From the NCBI GenBank assembly GCA_900472395.1, contig UCHV01000039.1, positions 30,632 to 94,631 on the forward strand: a stretch of 64,000 bases of DNA, given 5' to 3'. Shown here piece by piece: positions 8,036-16,419 of this stretch. Each line of letters begins with the position of its first letter. The first letter of the stretch is position 1. Source of the DNA: Hyphomicrobiales bacterium (GTDB lineage Bacteria > Pseudomonadota > Alphaproteobacteria > Rhizobiales > Rhizobiaceae). Below the pieces are notes generated by a model that was not told the origin of the DNA, did not search any database, and worked only from the letters and a program-made list of their open reading frames with translations. Made by a program: the position numbers and the translations under genes.

Positions 8036-9925
8036 ATGAAGACATCGATTGCCACGGTATCGATCAGCGGCGAGCTGCCCGACAAACTCGCGGCCATTGC
8101 CGCCGCCGGTTTCGACGGGGTGGAGATTTTTGAAAACGACTTTCTGGCTTTTGACGGCAGCCCCACGGATGTGGGCAGCATGGTGCGGGATCATGGCCTT
8201 GAGATTACACTTTTCCAGCCGTTTCGAGATTTCGAAGGCATGCCGGAGCCTTTACGCAGCCGCACCTTCGACCGTGCCGAACGCAAGTTCGACATCATGC
8301 AGCAATTGGGCACCGATCTCGTACTCGTGTGCTCGAACGTGTCACCGGCGTCGCTCGGTGGCATCGACCGGGCCGCGGCAGATTTTCATGAACTGGGTGA
8401 GCGGGCCGCCAAGCGAGGTCTGAAAGTCGGCTATGAGGCGCTTGCCTGGGGCCGCCATATCAATGACCATCGCGATGCCTGGGAAATCGTTCGCCGCGCC
8501 GATCATGCGAATATCGGCATAATTCTGGACAGCTTTCACAGCCTGTCGCGCAAGATAGACATCAACTCGATCCGCTCCATTCCCAAGGACAAGATCTTCA
8601 TCGTGCAACTGGCCGATGCGCCGCTGATCGACATGGACCTGCTCTACTGGTCACGTCATTTCCGCAACATGCCGGGGGAAGGCGATCTGCCAGTTACCGA
8701 GTTTACCGCCGCCATCGCCGCGACCGGTTACGACGGTTATCTCTCGCTGGAAATTTTCAACGACCAGTTTCGGGGCGGCTCGCCCAAGGCGATTGCCGCG
8801 GACGGCCGTCGATCGCTGATCTATCTGGGCGATCAGGTTCGTCGTATTCCCGAAGTCGAAGCCTTGTCCGTTACCGAGATGCCTGAACGGGCAGCAGTCA
8901 AAGGTATCGGTTTCGTCGAGTTTTCGGCGGATGAAAAGGACGCGGCAGACCTTGCCGCCATTCTGCGAACGCTTGGCTTCCGAAGGACGGCGCAACACCG
9001 CAGCAAGCAGGTCTCTCTATTCGAGCAGGGAGATATTCGCCTTCTGCTCAATACCGATGAGGGAGGCTTCGCCAACGCCTCGTTTGCTGTACATGGCACC
9101 ACCGCTTATGCGATGGCGTTTGTCGTTGATGATGCGGTCAAGGCCTTTTCCCGCGCGATTGCGCTTGGCGCCGAACCTTTCATGCAGTCTGTGGCGGAGG
9201 GAGAAGTAGAAATCCCAGCCATTCGCGGTGTAGGCGGAGGGCTGATCTATCTGATCGACGACCGTGGCGACCTTGGACGATTTGCCGAGATTGATTTCCA
9301 ACCCATAACAGACGACACCGGCGTTGAACCAACACACCTGCGGTTTATCGATCACCTGGCCCAAACAGTTGCTTACGATGAAATGCTCACCTGGCTTCTG
9401 TTCTACACAGCCATTTTCGAGGCCCATAAAACCCCGATGGTGGATATTATCGACCCGGCCGGCGTCGTGCGCAGCCAGGTGGTGGAAAATGCCACGGGTA
9501 GCCTGCGCGTCACCCTCAATGGCGCTGAAAACCGCCGCACCCTGGCGGGCCATTTCATTGCGGAAAAATTTGGCTCCGGCGTACAGCATCTCGCCTTTCA
9601 CACCGACGACATCTTTGCGACGGTCCTTGCCCTGAAAGCAAATGGTTTCAGGCCACTGCCGATTTCGCCCAACTATTACGGGGATGTCGAAGCACGCTTC
9701 GGGCTCGACCCCGATCTGACCGAACGGCTGAAAGCGCATGACATACTCTATGATCGCGATGAGCATGGCGAATATTTCCAGCTCTACAGCACGAGCTTTG
9801 GAGAAGGTTTCTTTTTCGAGATCGTGCAACGCAGCGGCTATCGCGGTTATGGCGCCGCCAATGCCATCTTCCGCATTGCCGGATTAAAGAAGGCGCTACG
9901 CCCGGAAGGCGTGCCGCGCGCGTGA
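8036..9925 (+). CDS. quiC: 3-dehydroshikimate dehydratase, QuiC type (TIM barrel fused to HPPD-like domain)
   Basis: 629 residues from ATG 8036; the open frame extends upstream but has no initiation signals. Residues ~1-280 form a sugar-phosphate-isomerase/AP-endonuclease-like TIM barrel (FDGVEIFENDFLAFDG, VGYEALAWGRHINDH, IILDSFHSLS). Residues ~290-620 form a 4-hydroxyphenylpyruvate-dioxygenase-like domain with the expected metal ligands in FIDHLAQTV, VQHLAFHTDDI and FFFEIVQRSG. This two-domain plan is that of QuiC1 dehydroshikimate dehydratases, which make protocatechuate. It is divergent from the importer operon and followed by two GntR genes. Confidence 0.88.
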   Translation: MKTSIATVSISGELPDKLAAIAAAGFDGVEIFENDFLAFDGSPTDVGSMVRDHGLEITLFQPFRDFEGMPEPLRSRTFDRAERKFDIMQQLGTDLVLVCSNVSPASLGGIDRAAADFHELGERAAKRGLKVGYEALAWGRHINDHRDAWEIVRRADHANIGIILDSFHSLSRKIDINSIRSIPKDKIFIVQLADAPLIDMDLLYWSRHFRNMPGEGDLPVTEFTAAIAATGYDGYLSLEIFNDQFRGGSPKAIAADGRRSLIYLGDQVRRIPEVEALSVTEMPERAAVKGIGFVEFSADEKDAADLAAILRTLGFRRTAQHRSKQVSLFEQGDIRLLLNTDEGGFANASFAVHGTTAYAMAFVVDDAVKAFSRAIALGAEPFMQSVAEGEVEIPAIRGVGGGLIYLIDDRGDLGRFAEIDFQPITDDTGVEPTHLRFIDHLAQTVAYDEMLTWLLFYTAIFEAHKTPMVDIIDPAGVVRSQVVENATGSLRVTLNGAENRRTLAGHFIAEKFGSGVQHLAFHTDDIFATVLALKANGFRPLPISPNYYGDVEARFGLDPDLTERLKAHDILYDRDEHGEYFQLYSTSFGEGFFFEIVQRSGYRGYGAANAIFRIAGLKKALRPEGVPRA

Positions 9926-9944
9926 AAGCTTCGGTTTTCGAAAG

Positions 9945-10703
9945 ATGTGCATGGACAATACATTTTCGTTTGAGCAGACCGCATTTGAACGATTATATGA
10001 GGATCAACGAAATGCCCGAGATCTACGCATCCCCATGGACATCAGCAACCAGACCGTCGCCGAAAGCACCTATAAGCGCATTCGTGCCGACATCATCTTC
10101 GCGCGCCTTCCGCCGGGGCGCAAACTGAAGCTCGACAAACTCAAGGATGACTATGCCACAAGCGTCAGCACCTTGCGCGAAATCCTCAACCGGCTTTCCT
10201 CGGAAGGTCTCGTGGCGGCCGAGGGACAGCGCGGCTTCGAAGTGGCGGCCATGTCCGAGGCGGATCTTCGTGAGACCGCGGAACTGCGCATGCTGCTGGA
10301 AATCCATGCGCTGGCGCAATCCTTCGAGAACGGCGATGTCGAATGGGAGGCACGTCTGGTTTCCGCCCATTACAAGCTGGCGCGCATGGAACAGGTAATG
10401 GCGACCGGCGATACCAGCAAGGCGGAGGACTGGAAACGCTACGACTGGGAATTCCATCAGGCCCTGATTTCGGCCTGCGGCTCCAAACTGCTGATGGACA
10501 CCCACTCCGTCGTTTTCGACAAATACCTGCGCTATCAGATGGTCGCGCTCTCCTATCGTGGCGACGTTGCGTCCGATGAACACCGGCAGCTTCTCGATGC
10601 CGCGATGAAACGGGACCAGGAAAAAGCGCGGAAGCTGCTCGCCCAGCACATTCAGGGCGGGGTCGAACATGCCCTAGCCAGAAAGCCGCTGAACGATGGC
10701 TAA
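9945..10703 (+). CDS. GntR/FCD-family transcriptional regulator 1
   Basis: 252 residues if it starts at 9945; a shorter start at 10035 (MDISNQTVAESTYKRI) fits the family better and is a real alternative. The winged helix reads TYKRIRADIIFARLPPGRKL and SVSTLREILNRLSSEGLV; the FCD effector domain begins near LRETAELRMLLEIHAL and keeps the Asp/His metal-ligand pattern (WEFHQALISACGS). FCD regulators respond to organic acids. It sits 19 bp after the dehydratase gene, so probably regulates this locus. Confidence 0.88.
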   Translation: MCMDNTFSFEQTAFERLYEDQRNARDLRIPMDISNQTVAESTYKRIRADIIFARLPPGRKLKLDKLKDDYATSVSTLREILNRLSSEGLVAAEGQRGFEVAAMSEADLRETAELRMLLEIHALAQSFENGDVEWEARLVSAHYKLARMEQVMATGDTSKAEDWKRYDWEFHQALISACGSKLLMDTHSVVFDKYLRYQMVALSYRGDVASDEHRQLLDAAMKRDQEKARKLLAQHIQGGVEHALARKPLNDG

Positions 10704-11406
10704 GAAAGCAGTAAAACCGGATCTCCTTGCGGCACCGCCGGAAAACGATGCCGGACAGTCCGTCAGCGAATCCGTTTTTCACAAGCTGCGCGAGGACATT
10801 ATCCTCGGCATTTTGCCGCCGGGCAGCAAGATCAAGCTCGAACAGGCAAGGCAGCGCTACTCGGTCAGCGTGTCGTCGCTGCGGGAAATCCTCTATCGGC
10901 TGACGGCGGAGAATCTTGTCATCGCGGAGGGTCAGCGCGGTTTCGAGGTGAGCCCCGTTTCACGGCAGGAACTGATGGAACTCGCCGACCTGCGCATCGT
11001 GCTCGAATGCCATGCGATCGACCTGTCCTTTGCCGACGGCGATCTTGAATGGGAAGGCCGTATCGTTGCCGCGCATCATAAGCTGGCCGCCATTGAAAGG
11101 CGGCTTCTGGCTGGCGATACCGCCCGGACAATCGACTGGGTGCGATCCGACTGGGAGTTTCACCAGGCCATCGTGTCGGCCTGCAATTCGGCGGCGCTGA
11201 TGCAAAGCCTCTCCTCAGTCTTCGATCGTTTTCTGCGCTACCACATGCTCGCCGAAAGTTTTCGCGGTGCGGGGGTGGTTGATGATCACAGGATTCTTCT
11301 AGAAATCGCTTTAAAAAAAGAGAACAACGCGGCCAAAGAATGCTTAAGCAAACATGTCAGCAGCGGTGTCACTCACATTCTCGACAAGCTTGACCTTGGG
11401 CATTGA
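10696..11406 (+). CDS. GntR/FCD-family transcriptional regulator 2 (paralogue of the previous gene)
   Basis: 236 residues, overlapping the previous gene by 8 bp. The same architecture and many identical segments show a tandem duplication: LREDIILGILPPGSKIKLEQ, SVSSLREILYRLTAENLV, EGQRGFEV, WEFHQAIVSACNSAAL. The two could form heterodimers or sense two intermediates (for example quinate/shikimate and dehydroshikimate/protocatechuate); this is inference. Confidence 0.88.
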   Translation: MAKKAVKPDLLAAPPENDAGQSVSESVFHKLREDIILGILPPGSKIKLEQARQRYSVSVSSLREILYRLTAENLVIAEGQRGFEVSPVSRQELMELADLRIVLECHAIDLSFADGDLEWEGRIVAAHHKLAAIERRLLAGDTARTIDWVRSDWEFHQAIVSACNSAALMQSLSSVFDRFLRYHMLAESFRGAGVVDDHRILLEIALKKENNAAKECLSKHVSSGVTHILDKLDLGH

Positions 11407-11706
11407 GCCGATACGAACCATCGACCCACCTATTGTAGCGAGCATAATCACCTGAAAATGAACGCTATCGTGCTCAAACATCTCAATCAGCTACAGCTGA
11501 CAGAAGCAGTGCTCTCAGCTGTCGGCAAAAGGCCAACCGATGCCACATTGCCGTTGGCCTCGAGCAACATAGAGCTTTGATGCGTTCCAACGACGCGCGA
11601 TTGTAGCCGGCGGCTTGGATAATGGTATTCCGGTTTTTGTAACCGATACCATCTGACCCCTTGTGCCGGGTACTTGTTGAGTTCTCGGATGTGATTCCAT
11701 TCTGAG
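11407..11706. other. Intergenic, nothing recognised
   Basis: About 300 bp between convergent genes. Short open frames on both strands have no recognisable family motif. No clear hairpin with a T-run was noticed. Confidence 0.5.
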
Positions 11707-11709
11707 AAA

Positions 11710-12132
11710 TTAGTCTTGTACTTTATCGTATTTCTTCTGCGCGCGTTCGATCTCCGTACCGTATTTCATTGACCACGCATAAAGAGCCTCGAACGGCTGC
11801 TGAAGTGAACGGCCGAGCGACGTGATGGTATATTCCACGCCGACAGGCGTTGTTGTCGTAAGCACTTCTCGGCGAATGAGCCCATTCCGCTCCAGGCGCT
11901 TCAGTGCATCTGCTAGCGCTTTGTGCGTGATCCCTTCGAGGCGTCGCATGATCTCGTTGAAGCGTGACGGCCTACTGCACAGGACGGTCAGGATCAGGAT
12001 CGACCACTTATTGGCGATTTGCTCAAGTACCGGCCTCGCCTTCTCGACGTCCAGCAGAGCCTCAGCCGAGACAACCTTGTGGCTTTGAGACGTGCAGGCT
12101 TTGATGAGCAGACCTTCGCTCTCCATCGGCAT
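11710..12132 (-). CDS. HxlR-family transcriptional regulator
   Basis: 140 residues with the HxlR winged-helix pattern: IANKWSILILTVLCSRPSRF, NEIMRRLEGITHKALADALK, LERNGLIRREV, then VEYTITSLGRSLQQPFEALY. It is transcribed away from the short-chain dehydrogenase at 12229, with a 96-bp intergenic region. Such pairs commonly have the HxlR protein controlling the divergent oxidoreductase, often in response to reactive aldehydes or quinones. N-terminal Cys13 is a possible redox sensor but not in a motif I can name. Confidence 0.88.
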   Translation of the reverse strand: MPMESEGLLIKACTSQSHKVVSAEALLDVEKARPVLEQIANKWSILILTVLCSRPSRFNEIMRRLEGITHKALADALKRLERNGLIRREVLTTTTPVGVEYTITSLGRSLQQPFEALYAWSMKYGTEIERAQKKYDKVQD

Positions 12133-12228
12133 AGATATACTCCTTGATATCTGCTTTACATATAGTGCGTAATTGACCGTAGGTATAGAGGTTATATCTT
12201 TTGCCCCGTCACATGTGATGGAGTTATT

Positions 12229-12954
12229 ATGAGCAGATTAGCAAGCAAGGTTGCCGTGGTTATTGGCGGCGTGGGTGGGATCGGCGGAGCCATTTCAGAA
12301 AGGTTCATAGCCGAGGGCGCAAAGGTTTACGCGACCAGCCGCAGAGGAGCTGACGATAGGTCACAGACGGAAACAGGAAGCCTCCACGCCATCCGAGCAG
12401 ATGCCGGTGATCGAGCCGATCTTCACCGCGTGTTCGAGCAGATCCATGCGGAGCATGACCACGTCGACGTACTCGTAGTGAATGCGGGCATATCCGAATA
12501 CGCCCCTTTGGAAGATATCTCTGAGGATCATTTCGATCGGACCTTCGGCTTGAATGTGAAATCCCTCGTGTTCGCGGCACAGGGTGCCATCGACATGATG
12601 CAGCCAGGCGGAACGATTGTGTTGATCGGCTCGATCGCGGGAGACATCGGCACCAAAGGCTATGGCGTATACGGTGCGACCAAAGCCGCGGTCCGTTCGT
12701 TTACGCGGACCTGGGCGAACGAACTTGCTCCCAAAGGCATCCGTGTTAACGTCATCAGCCCTGGTCCAACCGACACAGCGATGATGGCCGCAGCCTCTCA
12801 AGAAGTTCGTGACGCACTGTCGAATATGATTCCTCTCGGGCGCATGGGTCGACCAGAAGAAGTCGCGGCCGCAGCTCTCTTCCTTGCAAGCGACGAGAGC
12901 AGCTTTACGACAGGTTCAGAGATCGCTGTCGATGGTGGTATGGCACAGATCTGA
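12229..12954 (+). CDS. Short-chain dehydrogenase/reductase (SDR)
   Basis: 241 residues, classical SDR. The cofactor loop is GGVGGIGGA; NAGI follows; the catalytic Ser is in VLIGSIAG and Tyr/Lys in YGVYGATKAAV. The C-terminus has the usual SFTTGSEIAVDGGM. The substrate is unknown. Divergent from the HxlR gene, its likely regulator. Confidence 0.9.
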   Translation: MSRLASKVAVVIGGVGGIGGAISERFIAEGAKVYATSRRGADDRSQTETGSLHAIRADAGDRADLHRVFEQIHAEHDHVDVLVVNAGISEYAPLEDISEDHFDRTFGLNVKSLVFAAQGAIDMMQPGGTIVLIGSIAGDIGTKGYGVYGATKAAVRSFTRTWANELAPKGIRVNVISPGPTDTAMMAAASQEVRDALSNMIPLGRMGRPEEVAAAALFLASDESSFTTGSEIAVDGGMAQI

Positions 12955-13119
12955 TGCCGAACTTTGCCATTACTGTCGGAAATTGAAAGTGACGTGCCTC
13001 GACTTAGGAGGATTGCGTTCATCGAACAGCCTCATGGTCTTCGGCCGCCTACATTTCGTTTCGGCAAGTATTGGCACTTGAAGCAGCTAATCGGGGCGGA
13101 GTGCCCGCCCCGACACCAA

Positions 13120-14031
13120 TCATTCTACCGCTTGGGTCGAATTCGCAAATTCTACGAGATCTTTGTTGAAGCGAGAGGCTTCCTCCAGAAAAGGCGCGTG
13201 GCCTGAGTTGGGAAAGACCTTTGACTGCACGTTTGGATTGAGCTCCTTCGCGCGTGAGATGCTGGCGCCGGTCACGACCAGATTGTCTTTGCCACCGTAA
13301 AGCAGCAACACGGGCACCCGAGCTTTCGGAAGGCCATTTGCTACATCAACAGTCATTGATGGTACCGTTTTTGTCATCACCCAAGACGCCATTGCAGCAT
13401 TCGACAGTAGTCGCTCGAAGGTCGCCGCATCGGGTTGCGTGTGAAAGCATAGAGCAAGGAAGGTGCGTACCGCATCGAGGTGCGTTTTCAGATCATCGGA
13501 TGCCAGCCGGGCATAGACCTCGGGATGGGGCGTGATGAGAGCCGAAGTGAGCTCGATGACGCCATCTACATAGACGATGCCCCCAACTTGTTCGTCACCA
13601 TAGGCAGCAAGATAGTTCGAAATGACCACACCACCCAGCGACCATCCTACAATAATCGGCTCTTTGGCGTCGCTCGCTCTGAGCACAGCGGCAAGATCAT
13701 CAGCCCAACGACGCCCGTCTTGATAGGCCTCTGCGTCATTCGGCTTATCCGATTGCCCGTGGCCGCGAAGATCATAGGTGATCATCCGGTATTGCTGCAG
13801 CTCTGGGCTGCTTGTCTGCTCTTCCCAATTGAGGCGGCTCCCGAGCAGGCCGTGGATGAAGACAATCGGTTTGCCGTCAGGATTTCCACTTTCCTGAACG
13901 GCGATCTCGACCCTATCCGTCGACTCTACAGTATAGTTCTTTCCGGCAGCGTATGCCGCCGACGCCGAAAACACGATCAGGACTGCAAGATTCAGCGCAC
14001 ACGGCAGTCCGGTTAAGCTCAACAATCTCAT
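13120..14031 (-). CDS. Exported alpha/beta-hydrolase
   Basis: 303 residues with an N-terminal signal peptide (hydrophobic residues ~8-28 ending SAAYA). The alpha/beta-hydrolase motifs are HGLLGSRLNW (oxyanion loop), YDLRGHGQSDKP, the nucleophile elbow GWSLGG and the C-terminal catalytic His in NSGHAPFLEE. The substrate is unknown; relatives act on esters or haloperoxidase-like substrates. Divergent from a TetR gene that probably represses it. Confidence 0.87.
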   Translation of the reverse strand: MRLLSLTGLPCALNLAVLIVFSASAAYAAGKNYTVESTDRVEIAVQESGNPDGKPIVFIHGLLGSRLNWEEQTSSPELQQYRMITYDLRGHGQSDKPNDAEAYQDGRRWADDLAAVLRASDAKEPIIVGWSLGGVVISNYLAAYGDEQVGGIVYVDGVIELTSALITPHPEVYARLASDDLKTHLDAVRTFLALCFHTQPDAATFERLLSNAAMASWVMTKTVPSMTVDVANGLPKARVPVLLLYGGKDNLVVTGASISRAKELNPNVQSKVFPNSGHAPFLEEASRFNKDLVEFANSTQAVE

Positions 14032-14187
14032 CCAATAATAACCATAGCTTATAGCCAGGCCCTTTCCACATATCTGGAATTCAGGCCGCAGCTGAGAATA
14101 GGGGCGCGACCGCCATCGCCTTATTTGTATCGATCGCTAAACAATAGCAACTTGATTTGCGATGTCAATTCGTCTTTAGTGATCACT

Positions 14188-14817
14188 ATGGATAAGATCA
14201 TTCGTAAGCGGCGCAGCGTTCCTCGGACTTTCGACAGAGACAAAGCCATCGATACCGCGATGCGTCTGTTCTGGCGACACGGCTACGAGGGGGTATCTCT
14301 GAACGATCTCACCTCGGCAATTGGCGTTGCTCCGCCAAGCCTCTACGCGGCGTTTGGCAGCAAGGCAGGCCTGTACCGAGAGGCGCTTGATCGATATTTC
14401 GGCATGCAGGGCGCATTGACTGGTCTCGACGGCGCACCCGACTTGCCGCAAGCTATAGCAACGATATTGCACAACGCGGTGGACGCAGTGACCTCGCCAG
14501 AAGGGGAGCGCGGCTGCATGATCTCGAGCGGAATGGTGAATAGTGCGTCGGAGCATTCCGAGCTCGCACGGGAACTGACTGCACGGCGAGATGACATGCG
14601 TAGTTTGATCTCAAATGCTCTGCTCCGTTGGATCGACAGGGCACACGCTGACACTCTCGCCCGTTATCTCGTGACCGTCTTGCAAGGACTGTCTGTGCAG
14701 GCCAGAGACGGCGCAACCCAGGACGAACTAAAAGAAGTCGTTGATCAAGTCGTGGCGGGTATTCGCGCGACATTGCCACCTAGACCTGCGGGCCAAAGTG
14801 TTGTCTTCAGTGATTGA
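14188..14817 (+). CDS. TetR/AcrR-family transcriptional regulator
   Basis: 209 residues starting MDKIIRKRRSVPRTF; the more upstream start at 14125 adds unlike sequence. The DNA-binding domain reads AIDTAMRLFWRHGYEGVSLN and APPSLYAAFGSKAGLYREAL. The C-terminal ligand domain ends LARYLVTVLQGLSVQARDGA, typical of the AcrR C-terminal family. It is divergent from the hydrolase gene, with a 156-bp gap. Confidence 0.9.
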   Translation: MDKIIRKRRSVPRTFDRDKAIDTAMRLFWRHGYEGVSLNDLTSAIGVAPPSLYAAFGSKAGLYREALDRYFGMQGALTGLDGAPDLPQAIATILHNAVDAVTSPEGERGCMISSGMVNSASEHSELARELTARRDDMRSLISNALLRWIDRAHADTLARYLVTVLQGLSVQARDGATQDELKEVVDQVVAGIRATLPPRPAGQSVVFSD

Positions 14818-15044
14818 GGCTGTCCAACCGAAACAGGCTGCTCTGGTCGAGCCGATTGTTGGGGGATCGTCAGCGCACTGATCACCACAGCTCCGCGCGT
14901 CCGCGTCATACTCGAATCCTCGGAACATTCTTGCCGGACGCTACGCCGCACACGTCGACTGATCGGAATGTTTCTGAATGAAAGGGCACGACCGCACGAC
15001 TAGCAAAGACCCTCGCGAGACAGATCAAGCTCGCTAAGCCCAAT

Positions 15045-15240
15045 TTACTTGCCACCCGGAAATGCCGAGAGCGCCTGTTCCGCCACAGCCCGCAACGCTT
15101 CGGCTAAAACCCGCCTTGGCTTGCACAGCCATGCCGTGAAGGATGGCGAGCACAAATTTCGCCAGCGTGTCGGGGTTCACCGTCGGCGGCATGTCAACCT
15201 CCGCCTTTGCCCGTATGAAACGCTCACGCATCATCGCCAA
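15045..15240 (-). pseudogene. TetR-family regulator, C-terminal fragment, frameshifted
   Basis: The minus-strand reading LAKFVLAILHGMAVQAKAGF matches the C-terminal helix of AcrR-type TetR proteins (compare the intact neighbour, LARYLVTVLQGLSVQARDGA). One base later the frame shifts to ALRAVAEQALSAFPGGK and a stop at 15045. The DNA-binding domain is absent. Confidence 0.65.
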
Positions 15241-15395
15241 GCTGTACCTGCCACGAGCAACAGGTGGCTACCTCCCCTCTATATCCACCCCGGGATTGAA
15301 GTTCGATGAGACGGCTCCACCCCAAACGAAGGGATCGCGGCATTAAAACCACCAAGAAGAGCGTCACCATTGTTCGGACTTTCAAGCTTGCCGGG

Positions 15396-15568
15396 ATGAC
15401 TACACCTCATCTGCCGGGCACCTATGAACTTCAGATCGATGAAGAGCCGCTTGATGCATGTGGGAGGCCGACCACAAGACGGTGAGGCTGATCTTGACCT
15501 CAAATGGCCTGATCGAGGCTTGGCCTATAACTGAAGAAGAACTTGAAAGAAAGCTGATACCCACTTGA
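15396..15568 (+). pseudogene. Small hypothetical protein gene, probably frameshifted
   Basis: The first frame reads MTTPHLPGTYELQIDEEPLD and then collapses. One base over, the text continues as MWEADHKTVRLILTSNGLIE and AWPITEEELERKL to a stop at 15568. The two halves read as one compact ~57-residue protein with a single indel near 15453. I do not recognise the family. Confidence 0.45.
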
Positions 15569-15980
15569 TCACAGCTCGGGGTTTTTGAACGGCGTCAGGA
15601 TTTTTATGGTCTTGTGAGAAAACCGGATTAGCGGCATGCCCAGATTTGATCGCTGACACTGGAACATCATATGCCATCGGCATCATAGACATCCGCCGGG
15701 TCACGCGCCGATAAAAATGGGATCAAGTCAGCTGCCGTCATCTTAACGCCTGAGCGAATTCGATGAGTTTTGATTTTGGTAATACTTCTGTCACAATGTG
15801 CAGCAGTTCTATCGCGGTACTTCATAATAAATTAGCTTCATGCCAGTAACGCTCTATGCTGCGCCAGATTTACAGCATCTCTTTCCAAAATATTAGGTGC
15901 AAAATTTAGTACAGTATACGTGTCGAATGTGCGCGCGCCGGTCGACTAATTCATTTCGATTGGCCGCCATTACGAATTCT
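15569..15980. other. Intergenic region upstream of groES
   Basis: About 410 bp without a supported gene. Its right end passes into the CIRCE element and groES leader, so the groES promoter is probably within the last 100 bp. Confidence 0.5.
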
Positions 15981-16007
15981 CTAGCACTCTCACCACTAGA
16001 CTGCTAA
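15981..16007 (+). promoter_or_regulatory. CIRCE element (HrcA operator) of groESL
   Basis: CTAGCACTC, nine bases, then GACTGCTAA. The consensus is TTAGCACTC-N9-GAGTGCTAA; each arm has one mismatch and the spacer is exactly 9. It lies 53 bp before the groES ATG, the standard position for HrcA repression of groESL in rhizobia. Confidence 0.85.
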
Positions 16008-16060
16008 CATACATTATCGGGAGCGACCATTTGGTTTCGTTGCCGTCGAGGAACTCCAAA

Positions 16061-16357
16061 ATGTTGACTACTGTTTTCCGGCCGTTGCACGACCGCGTCG
16101 TCGTGCGTCCTATCGAGGCTGAACCCACGACCAAGGGTGGGATCATTATTCCCGACACCGCCAAGGAAAAGCCGCAGGAGGGCGAAATCGTTGCCGCCGG
16201 CGCCGGCGCACGCGACGAGAACGGCAAGATCGTTCTCCTCGATGTCAAGGCAGGCGACCGCATCCTCTTCGGTAAGTGGTCCGGCACTGAGATCAAGTTC
16301 AACGGCGAGGACCTGTTGATCATGAAGGAAGCCGACGTCATGCGCGTCATCGCCTAA
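16061..16357 (+). CDS. groES: Co-chaperonin GroES
   Basis: 98 residues, full length: FRPLHDRVVVRPIEAEPTTK, the mobile loop GGIIIPDTAKEKPQEGEIVA and the C-terminus DLLIMKEADVMRVI. ATG 16061 follows GAGGAACTCC; the upstream in-frame start at 16031 is not needed. It caps GroEL during protein folding in the cytoplasm. It is followed by groEL 62 bp downstream, with CIRCE upstream. Confidence 0.96.
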   Translation: MLTTVFRPLHDRVVVRPIEAEPTTKGGIIIPDTAKEKPQEGEIVAAGAGARDENGKIVLLDVKAGDRILFGKWSGTEIKFNGEDLLIMKEADVMRVIA

Positions 16358-16419
16358 GCTTCGACCCGCCTTTTTTCCTTTTTATGACGACCATGGGGCA
16401 ATGGCCCGGGAGTTTTTCC

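Noticed and set aside
9017..9829. 270-codon minus-strand open frame
   Set aside because: Antisense to the HPPD-like half of quiC; no motif, no ribosome site.
16044..16085. GGAAC-N18-GTT overlapping the groES start
   Set aside because: One base longer than the others and the -10 would lie inside the coding region; the CIRCE element explains groES control.
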